This document shows, piece by piece, positions 56,802-64,000 of a stretch of 64,000 bases of DNA. Position numbers and translations under genes: made by a program. The stretch lies in assembly GCF_002009175.1 (NCBI RefSeq), contig NZ_CP018047.1, positions 7,493,001 to 7,557,000 on the forward strand. The letters are read 5' to 3'. The notes under the pieces were generated by a model, which searched no databases, was not told where the DNA came from, and saw only the letters and a program-made list of their open reading frames with translations. This stretch comes from Streptomyces niveus (GTDB lineage: Bacteria > Actinomycetota > Actinomycetes > Streptomycetales > Streptomycetaceae). Numbering within the stretch: position 1 is the stretch's first letter; each line of letters opens with the position of its first letter.

Positions 56802-57683
56802 ATGCGTCAACCTGAACCGCACGAACCGCGGCACTATGAACTCGACGGGGATGTGTTCGTCTCGCCGCGTCATCTCGCCGGTACAACAGCGGTCGGGGAT
56901 GCCGGTCTTGAACCTCTGCTGGCGCTGGGCTGGGAGCTGCGGCGTGACGAGCTCGCGAACGTCTTCGTCACCGCACCGGACCGGAAGGTGCGTCTCGGCT
57001 ACCTGCCCGAGGGCGAGGACGACGGTCTGTGGCGTATCAACGCCTACAACGATCTCTTCGCGCCGCCGGTATGGGGAGTGTGTTTCAACGACTCCTGTCC
57101 GACCGAGTTCGTCACGGCCTTCACCACTGCCCTCGCCCGGGCGTACGAGCAGGGTCCGGACGCCTACCTCGCGCCGCCCGCCCCCGGTACTGGGGACCGT
57201 GACCCGTTCCTCGCGGTCGTACCGCTCATCGACCGAGGCTGGCTGTTCGAGCGCCCCCGCTGGAATGTCTTCGCCATCCGCTCGCCCGACAAGCTGGCCT
57301 GCCTGGAATTCACCACCGGAGACCTCGACCCCGAAGCGGAGCTGACGACCCGCGACGCCCGCTGGCACCTGTGGGCCGGCACCTCCGCCGCCCGCCCCGC
57401 CTGGTACGCCACCGCCAGCACCGACACCCCCGTGCCCCTGCTCACCGCGGTCACCGAGTCCGTCTCGGATCCGGCGCCGCTGCCCCGCTGGCGCGAGGAA
57501 ACCCACTCCTACGTCCGCGGCCTGGCCCGTCTCACCCCGATCGTCCCGCCTCGACCTCCGGTTCCGACGCCGCTCGACGTGCGGCGGGCCGTCGCGTCCC
57601 GACGCCCGGCCGCCCTGCCTGCGGTCAGCGTTCCGCGCTGGAGCACCACCAGCCGCCCGGCCCTGCCCGGCGCACGCCGCTGA
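56802..57683 (+). CDS. DUF317 (SPDY)-domain protein
   Basis: 293 residues. VSPRHLAGTTAVGDAGLEPL, then VTAPDRKVRLGYLPEGEDDG / VWGVCFNDSCPTEFVTAFTT and IRSPDKLACLEFTTG / AWYATASTDTPVPLLTAVTE. The first unit keeps the R-L-G-Y end of the SPDY motif. Arg/Pro/Ala-rich tail. ATG start, 24 bp after the preceding gene. Function unknown. Confidence 0.87.
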   Translation: MRQPEPHEPRHYELDGDVFVSPRHLAGTTAVGDAGLEPLLALGWELRRDELANVFVTAPDRKVRLGYLPEGEDDGLWRINAYNDLFAPPVWGVCFNDSCPTEFVTAFTTALARAYEQGPDAYLAPPAPGTGDRDPFLAVVPLIDRGWLFERPRWNVFAIRSPDKLACLEFTTGDLDPEAELTTRDARWHLWAGTSAARPAWYATASTDTPVPLLTAVTESVSDPAPLPRWREETHSYVRGLARLTPIVPPRPPVPTPLDVRRAVASRRPAALPAVSVPRWSTTSRPALPGARR

Positions 57684-57717
57684 ACCCGCACGCCGAACCC
57701 TTGAGGGAGAGAGCCTC

Positions 57718-58206
57718 TTGCCCCTGCATACACAGCAGTTCTTCGACGATGTCCTTCAACTTCCCTTCGACGGAACGGTCGTGGGGGATGCCTTCTACGC
57801 CACCTTCGGCTCCGGCTCACCGCTGAGGCTCAGGATCGACTTCGCCGCCACGATCACGCACGGGGAGTACGGCGGACTGCGCCTTGCGGTGGTCCACGCC
57901 GAGCAGGGTGCGATCGACACGGCGATCCTGTCCTTCGCCGATCACCACACGTTCGCCCGCCGCGACGCCCGGCTTGACATCGCACCCGGTGGAGGCGGGC
58001 ACAGCACCTTCCGGGACTGGCATACCCAGCGCAGCGAGCCCCCGTGGAAGGGCGCGGACGGCGCCGATCTGAGGCAGGCGATCGAGCAGTACGCCGAGGT
58101 GTGGTTCCCCGGCAGCAGCGGGCGACCACCGGTTCCTGGCCGGGGCGCGGGACCCGCCCCCCATGCTGCGCCGGGGTTGGTCCGAGGCGGTCGCCGGACT
58201 CGCTGA
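57718..58206 (+). CDS. Hypothetical protein
   Basis: 162 residues. GDAFYATFGSGSPLRLRIDF, GEYGGLRLAVVHAEQGAIDT, SFADHHTFARRDARLDIAPG and HSTFRDWHTQRSEPPWKGAD: an alpha/beta protein with a His-rich central part. It has no SPD motif but lies between DUF317 genes. GGAGAGAG lies four bases before the TTG. Not recognised. Confidence 0.68.
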   Translation: MPLHTQQFFDDVLQLPFDGTVVGDAFYATFGSGSPLRLRIDFAATITHGEYGGLRLAVVHAEQGAIDTAILSFADHHTFARRDARLDIAPGGGGHSTFRDWHTQRSEPPWKGADGADLRQAIEQYAEVWFPGSSGRPPVPGRGAGPAPHAAPGLVRGGRRTR

Positions 58207-58272
58207 CCCAACTCCCCACCATCTTGCGCCCAAGATCTCCGTCTGGTGCGCCCGTTCTGCAGGAGCCCTTTC

Positions 58273-59058
58273 GTGCCCCCCGACCCCCTGAAGAATCTCG
58301 ATCCCGTCCAGAGGGTTAAGATCCTTCCTCGACACCTAGCCGGCCCCGGACCCATGGATCCCCATACGGCCTGGCCCTTCCCCTTCGACGAGGGCTGGAC
58401 ACTGCACGAGTCCGAGAACGGGGTGGCCTTCGCCGTCAGCCCCTGCCTACGGCTTTGGACCCATTTCCACCCCGAACCGGGCACGTCTGGCCCGGGGACG
58501 TGGACCATCGCCGCGAACCGCGTCCCGTTCGGCCCGAGGACCTGGCAGATCACCTTCGACGCCACCACCCCCGTCGAGCTGCTGCACGGCGTCCACGCCG
58601 AGCTGCTCGACCTCTACCTCGAAGACCTGCACAGCGACCGGAACCATCTGTTCGGGGACATGACACCGGCGGCCTATGAGGCGTACGCGCCGCTGGTCGC
58701 CCAGGGCTGGGGCCACAGCGTCAAGACGGACGGCACGCAGACCTTCAACTGCTGGGACGGACTCGCCGGAGTACGGCACCGCTACGCGAGCACCGGTTCC
58801 GACGTGCCCGAGTGGATGGCCTGGGGCGGGTATCTCAGCGAGCCGCTCTGGCAGGCACGCTTCTCCACCGGCACACCCACCGCGCTCGTCGCCGCCTTCA
58901 CCGCCTCGCTGATCTCCACCGAGCCCGTCCACCGCGCGGTGACGGACATCCCGTCACAGTTCCGCCGCCAGCTCTACCTCACGACACCCGTGCCCAAGCC
59001 GGCCCCGGGCACACCGCCCGCCGGCCCACCGCCACCGGGCCCGAAACGAACCCGCTGA
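58273..59058 (+). CDS. DUF317 (SPDY)-domain protein
   Basis: 261 residues. KILPRHLAGPGPMDPHTAWP, then units with AVSPCLRLWTHFHPEPG / TWQITFDATTPVELLHGVHA and FNCWDGLAGVRHRYAST / LWQARFSTGTPTALVAAFTA. Both SPD motifs are eroded (SPC, CWD), yet the W-x-A-x-F...TP pattern is kept, so this copy is diverging. AGGAG lies seven bases before the GTG start. Confidence 0.85.
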   Translation: MPPDPLKNLDPVQRVKILPRHLAGPGPMDPHTAWPFPFDEGWTLHESENGVAFAVSPCLRLWTHFHPEPGTSGPGTWTIAANRVPFGPRTWQITFDATTPVELLHGVHAELLDLYLEDLHSDRNHLFGDMTPAAYEAYAPLVAQGWGHSVKTDGTQTFNCWDGLAGVRHRYASTGSDVPEWMAWGGYLSEPLWQARFSTGTPTALVAAFTASLISTEPVHRAVTDIPSQFRRQLYLTTPVPKPAPGTPPAGPPPPGPKRTR

Positions 59059-59097
59059 CTCCCGCCACCCACCCAAAGCCTCTTCAGGAGTTCGTAC

Positions 59098-60123
59098 TTG
59101 CTCACCCGCCCCCTCGCACCAGCGCTCGCGGCAACCGTCGTCACTGCCGTGACCGGCACTCTGTTCTGGGCCCCGGCCGTATCCGCCCAGACCCCCGAAC
59201 CCACTCCGTCCACCTCCGGGCCCACCAAGGACACACCGACCGAGGCAGAGACCGGTGGTGTCCGGATCCTCAAGAAGGACCCCGGTGGCGACGTCATGTC
59301 AGGGGCCGCGTTCACCCTCCTCGACACCACGGGCGAGGTGGCGGGGAAGGACGCCACGGACGCACGCGGCCAACTCGCCTTCGACGACCTCGCCCCCGGC
59401 GTGTACCGGCTGAAGGAAACCTCCTCCGGCAGCCCGCTGCACGACACCGTGCCCGACCGGGACGTCATCGTCACCCCAGGAACCACCACGCCGCTGACGA
59501 TCACCGACCCGTTCAAGGCCGCCAAGGTCTTCCTCCAGGCCAAGGACGACAAGACCGGCAAGCTCCTTCCCGGCTCCACCGTGAACATCGGAACGGGCGG
59601 TGAAACCGTACTCACCCTCACCACCGGGGCCAAGGGCACTGCCACCGGAGAGCTGACCGTGACGAGCCGGACGACGGAGTTCTGGGTCAAGCAGATCAAG
59701 GCGCCGGCCGGCTATGACCTGTACAAGCCCGCCAAGACATTCACCGCCGACCCCGGCGCGCCGGTCACCGTGACCGTCACCAACGCCAAGACCAGCACCG
59801 GTTCCGGCACACCGCCGGCCCCCGACCCCTCCGACACACCCGCCCCCGGTGAACCCGACGACAACGAGAACACGCCCACCCCGCCCGGCAAGCACCCCGA
59901 CAGCGACACCACCGCCCCGGTCACGGACAACCCTGAGCCCAGCAGCACGCCCCCCTCGCCCGGGGCTGACGGCGCACTCGCCCACACCGGCGCGAACGCC
60001 ACCCCGTGGTGGCTTGCAGCTGGAGGCGGACTGCTGCTCGCCACCGGCACAGCCGCAGTTGCCGTCGCACGTCGTCGTCGTACGGACAACGCCGACGAAG
60101 AAACCAGCCCCACGGAGGGCTGA
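59098..60123 (+). CDS. Sortase-anchored SpaA-like surface protein (LAxTG)
   Basis: 341 residues. Signal peptide (LAATVVTAVTGTLFWAPAVS), then a SpaA/prealbumin-like domain (about 50-145: GVRILKKDPGGDVMSGAAFT, GQLAFDDLAPGVYRLKETSS) and a second one (about 145-230: KAAKVFLQAKDDKTGKLLPG, FWVKQIKAPAGYDLYKPAKT). A Pro/Asp/Glu/Ser wall-spanning region follows. Then LAHTGANA, a hydrophobic segment (WWLAAGGGLLLATGTAAVAV) and RRRR: a class E sortase signal as used in Streptomyces. Lys and Glu/Asn in SpaA folds often form isopeptide bonds. As the last gene of the array it may be an adhesin for mating contact. AGGAG precedes the TTG start. Confidence 0.9.
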   Translation: MLTRPLAPALAATVVTAVTGTLFWAPAVSAQTPEPTPSTSGPTKDTPTEAETGGVRILKKDPGGDVMSGAAFTLLDTTGEVAGKDATDARGQLAFDDLAPGVYRLKETSSGSPLHDTVPDRDVIVTPGTTTPLTITDPFKAAKVFLQAKDDKTGKLLPGSTVNIGTGGETVLTLTTGAKGTATGELTVTSRTTEFWVKQIKAPAGYDLYKPAKTFTADPGAPVTVTVTNAKTSTGSGTPPAPDPSDTPAPGEPDDNENTPTPPGKHPDSDTTAPVTDNPEPSSTPPSPGADGALAHTGANATPWWLAAGGGLLLATGTAAVAVARRRRTDNADEETSPTEG

Positions 60124-60147
60124 CCGACCCGTCTCAACTACGCACCT

Positions 60148-60176
60148 GCCCCCGGAGTCCACGCGACTCCGGGGGC
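60148..60176 (+). terminator. Terminator at the end of the plus-strand array
   Basis: GCCCCCGGAGT at 60148-60158 and ACTCCGGGGGC at 60166-60176 make an 11-bp perfect stem with a 7-base loop, 25 bp after the stop of the sortase-substrate gene. No U-tract follows (TTCCGC), as is usual in Streptomyces. It also lies before the oppositely oriented DUF6233 gene and would stop both. Confidence 0.85.
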
Positions 60177-60228
60177 TTCCGCATGCTCGTTGACCGACAC
60201 GGTTGGCGCAGTTCCTCGACGGACGGTC

Positions 60229-60717
60229 CTAGCTGCTGCCCAGTCCCAGTGCGGGTACGAGAATCGCTGCGGCGTCGCACACCTCGCAGGCGCGAGCGCC
60301 CGGCCGTTCGAGCGCGTCGAGGGCTTCCAGAGTGGTCAGCTCACTCGCGAGCGGAGGCGCGTTCCGGCACGCCATGTCATGAACCGTGCTCTGCCCTGGA
60401 CGTTCACCCGGCCCCACCGTCCACCCCGAAGCGCCGACCGGGGGCTTCGTGGGGAGCTTGTAAGTCACGACGGCGGACAGGTCCACGCCGCTGATCGGCC
60501 GGAGCTGATCGGCGGTGACCCACACCGAATACTCGGCCGCCTCGACGCCCGTCTTGGTGGTCATCCAGGCGGGCACACCGATGAGATAGCGCCACCGCGA
60601 ACCTTCTTCAGCCTCCTGCCTCTCGTACAGCCGAACCCGGACCCTCTGCGCATCGGGCAGCACGAGCATGATCTCGGCATGGCGCCCGGCACGATGATCC
60701 GCAACCCCGCCGCTCAC
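60229..60717 (-). CDS. DUF6233 family protein
   Basis: 162 residues. The C-terminal part (VHDMACRNAPPLASELTTLE, then ALERPGARACEVCDAAAIL) matches the Streptomyces DUF6233 ending, in which a His-x(3)-Cys and a C-x-x-C pair flank an A-L-x-x-L helix; a zinc site is likely. The N-terminal 95 residues are a beta-rich segment (VRVRLYERQEAEEGSRWRYL, VWVTADQLRPISGVDLSAVV). GTG start directly after the stop of the 60718 gene. It is outside the transfer arrays. Confidence 0.78.
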   Translation of the reverse strand: MSGGVADHRAGRHAEIMLVLPDAQRVRVRLYERQEAEEGSRWRYLIGVPAWMTTKTGVEAAEYSVWVTADQLRPISGVDLSAVVTYKLPTKPPVGASGWTVGPGERPGQSTVHDMACRNAPPLASELTTLEALDALERPGARACEVCDAAAILVPALGLGSS

Positions 60718-60954
60718 CTACAGCCTTCCGGACTCCAGCTCCCGGGCCCGACCGCGCAGAGCGACCCGGTCGGCAGGACCGGACGCAGGAGTCGACCAGT
60801 ACGGATGCCACCAGATCTGCGCGGACAGCCTGATCAGCCGCCGCCGCAGCACCGTCGTACCTCCGCGACGCGTAGGTTCCGCAAGCGCCCGGTAGGCGCG
60901 GTCCCAGGCCCGCTGCGCGGCAACTAGATCATCAGGAATACGAACACCGTCCAT
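60718..60954 (-). CDS. Hypothetical small protein, upstream of DUF6233
   Basis: 78 residues. VRIPDDLVAAQRAWDRAYRA, LAEPTRRGGTTVLRRRLIRL then SAQIWWHPYW: a helical basic protein. Its stop touches the DUF6233 start, so the pair is co-translated. Similar small proteins precede DUF6233 genes in Streptomyces; function unknown. Confidence 0.65.
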   Translation of the reverse strand: MDGVRIPDDLVAAQRAWDRAYRALAEPTRRGGTTVLRRRLIRLSAQIWWHPYWSTPASGPADRVALRGRARELESGRL

Positions 60955-61237
60955 CCCTGCATTAGATCACCTGTTCGAATAGTCTCGCTGCGTGGCTTGC
61001 CTCACGAGGCAACTCGTCGGCCGGATACCGGCCCTTGGTCACTTTCCGGGCCCGGTCACCGTGATAGCTGTGCATGGTGAACCGGCGGAGCGTCGCGAGC
61101 ATCAAAGGAAGAGGGAGCCTCCTGGTTCCCCCGAGACGGGCAGTCGTGCCGGGTGACCGGTTCTCCCTGACATCGCCCGTCGTGCCTTCGGCTTCAGCCC
61201 CGGTTCGCGTCCGGACCGGGAAGACAGGAGATGCACC

Positions 61238-62041
61238 ATGCCCGGCAGGGATCTGAGCACCGGCCCCCGGCCGGCCACCGCGGACCGGCGCCGGCTACTC
61301 CTCGGCGTTCTCCCTGCCGCCGCCCTGCTGGCCGCGGGCTGCACCCGGTCGAACGCCGACGAGCCGGCCGAGGAGAGGCCCCTCGCGCTGGTCTACAACG
61401 GCCCTCAGGGCTGCTCCGACTGCGCGCCGACGATCGCCTCCCTGCTGCGCCGGTCGCCGCAGCCCTTCCGCGTCAAGTACGTCGGCCCCGGCACCGGGGT
61501 CCCTCTGACCGCCCACGTTCTGGCCGACGCGCGGCTGTACGTCCAGCCGGGCGGCGGCTCCGACCTCGACGGGGTCTGGCGGGTGCTGCGTGGCTCGGCC
61601 GGGATGATGCGTGACTGGGTGCGGGGCGGCGGCAGCTACTTGGGCCTGTGCTTCGGCGGTTACCTCGCCGGACGCAACCCCGGGTTCGACCTGCTGCCCG
61701 GTGACACCAACGGATACATCGACCTCCCGGACACCACGATCCACGACGATCGCGACACCGTGGTGCCGGTGACGTGGCGCGGCGAGCGGCGGTACATGTA
61801 CTTCCAGGACGGCCCGGCCTTCCTCCTCGACCACGGCGCCGACGCGGATGTCCTGGCCACCTACCCCAACGGGACGCCAGCCGTCGTCGTCGCCCCATAC
61901 GGCCAGGGCAGGGTCGGAGTCAGCGGCCCCCACCCAGAAGCCGACCGCTCCTGGTACGAGGACGCCGGACTGAAGAATCCCGACGGTGTCCGGTTCGACC
62001 TGGCCAAAGAACTGATCGAGAAGACCGTCGGAAGGCGGTAA
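61238..62041 (+). CDS. BPL_N (glutamine-amidotransferase-like) lipoprotein
   Basis: 267 residues. An RRR-containing signal and lipobox LLAAGC (Cys at about residue 34) indicate a lipoprotein. The domain that follows (about 45-262) is BPL_N, the class-I glutamine-amidotransferase-like fold found at the N-terminus of eukaryotic biotin protein ligases: LALVYNGPQGCSDCAPTIAS, VQPGGGSDLDGVWRVLRGSA, GGGSYLGLCFGGYLAGRNPG (nucleophile-elbow Cys), MYFQDGPAFLLDH, GQGRVGVSGPHPEADRSWY (His/Glu). Catalysis outside the cell is not established. ATG start. Confidence 0.87.
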   Translation: MPGRDLSTGPRPATADRRRLLLGVLPAAALLAAGCTRSNADEPAEERPLALVYNGPQGCSDCAPTIASLLRRSPQPFRVKYVGPGTGVPLTAHVLADARLYVQPGGGSDLDGVWRVLRGSAGMMRDWVRGGGSYLGLCFGGYLAGRNPGFDLLPGDTNGYIDLPDTTIHDDRDTVVPVTWRGERRYMYFQDGPAFLLDHGADADVLATYPNGTPAVVVAPYGQGRVGVSGPHPEADRSWYEDAGLKNPDGVRFDLAKELIEKTVGRR

Positions 62042-62136
62042 GTACCTGTTCCTGATGCAGCCATGAAAATTGGAGTGTTGTGAGAGTTGCTGTGTGACAC
62101 TGCTCTGCGAGGGCGGCGGAGCAGATCCCCCGTGTT

Positions 62137-62193
62137 CTGATCACCTGTTGAGGGGGTGCCCGCTAAGCGGGCACCCCCTCAACAGGTGATCAG
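62137..62193. repeat. 57-bp near-perfect palindrome (28-bp arms, 1-base centre)
   Basis: The left arm (62137-62164) begins CTGATCACCTGTTGAGGGGG and the right arm (62166-62193) is its exact inverse complement, ending in AACAGGTGATCAG; the centre is a single A at 62165. It lies exactly where similarity to the transposase fragment ends. It could be a bidirectional terminator between the convergent lipoprotein and reductase genes, or fused ends of a mobile element. Confidence 0.9.
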
Positions 62194-62432
62194 CTTGTTC
62201 TATCGCCGAGAATCCCGGCTTGGCTCGTTGACCACAGGTGCGTCGACCCAGTACGAGGCAGGCGCGCCGGCGCCTCAATCTCACCCGCCTCGTACCGGGA
62301 CCGCCACGCGAGCACCGTCTGAGCACGCCTACCCGGCGGCCGATCGCGGCGTCCGGCACTTCCTCGGAGGTCGGCAACGCCTTCCGAGTCCGCTGCACAT
62401 GCCCCACCGCAGCCGTCGGATCCGACGCCCAT
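62194..62432 (-). pseudogene. IS630-type transposase N-terminal remnant
   Basis: Two overlapping frames give pieces of an IS630-family N-terminal HTH: EEVPDAAIGRRVGVL in one frame and QTVLAWRSRYEAGEIEAPAR, LPRTGST in another, separated by a frameshift. Intact relatives read ...IARRVGVSRQTVLAWRSRYEAGEI.... The catalytic DDE part is absent; the fragment ends at the palindrome 62137-62193. It marks past transposition at this border. Confidence 0.72.
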
Positions 62433-62435
62433 TGG

Positions 62436-64000
<1,565 letters not shown>

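Larger units (their letters stand above)
62042..62435. other. Intergenic region with palindrome and transposase remnant
   Basis: 394 bp between convergent genes. It contains, in order, about 95 bp without recognisable content, a 57-bp perfect palindrome (62137-62193) and an IS630-type transposase fragment on the minus strand. Confidence 0.6.

Overview
The window looks like Streptomyces DNA. It is very GC-rich, has strongly GC-biased third codon positions, uses GTG and TTG starts heavily, and carries actinobacterial families: an XRE/DUF5753 plus DUF397 pair, a SpoIIE-type phosphatase, an mIHF-type integration host factor, DUF317 (SPDY) proteins and an LAxTG sortase substrate. Most of it (about 1.8-60.1 kb) reads as one large conjugative or plasmid-like element, either an integrative element or part of a large plasmid. 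No integrase, att site, replication initiator or ParA was seen, so the ends of the element are not visible here.

Layout. 0-1.3 kb: regulator pair, minus strand. 1.8-9.3 kb: minus-strand genes for a DUF317 protein, a DnaB-N-like protein, a C5-cytosine methyltransferase, a PAPS-reductase-like protein, two small proteins and a GAF/SpoIIE phosphatase. 9.8-10.1 kb: an mIHF paralogue on the plus strand, preceded by a perfect inverted repeat. 10.3-45.1 kb: a nearly gapless minus-strand array of about 45 genes with many 4-base ATGA/GTGA/TTGA overlaps. It holds a VirD4/TraG coupling ATPase, three DUF317 proteins, several families of unrecognised paralogues, a relaxase-like protein that has lost its metal histidines, a MoxR-type AAA ATPase with a VWA/HExxH partner, an MFS exporter, a GT2 glycosyltransferase, an OmpA-like protein with a lipoprotein, a ParB, and a type IV secretion core (VirB4-like ATPase, SCO6880-type protein, polytopic VirB6/TrbL-like protein, bitopic VirB8-like protein, DUF6112 protein, and a cell-wall hydrolase with NlpC/P60). 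45.4-60.1 kb: a plus-strand array with an adenine-type methyltransferase, DUF4913 and RelE-like proteins, a DUF3631-like protein, winged-helix regulators, three tandem small paralogues, an MFS transporter, an ATP-grasp ligase, three more DUF317 proteins and a sortase-anchored SpaA-like surface protein, closed by a strong terminator. 60.2-64 kb: unrelated genes (DUF6233, a BPL_N lipoprotein, an IS630-type remnant, a Tat-dependent aldo/keto reductase of lower GC).

Regulation. The two arrays diverge from one 110-bp region at 45.19-45.30 kb that carries two mirror-image promoters (TTGGTC-17 bp-TACAGT on each strand) inside a 19-bp inverted repeat with a hairpin between them. Three further, related palindromic elements sit before internal genes in the matching orientation, suggesting one element-encoded regulator for the whole region.

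The most unusual feature is translational. At least six genes, among them ParB, a glycosyltransferase, the DUF6112 protein and the PAPS-reductase-like protein, have their coding region and Shine-Dalgarno placed so that ATT, ATC or CTG must be, or most probably is, the start codon. Three genes (near 25.43, 48.78 and 54.58 kb) appear to carry single-base frameshifts.
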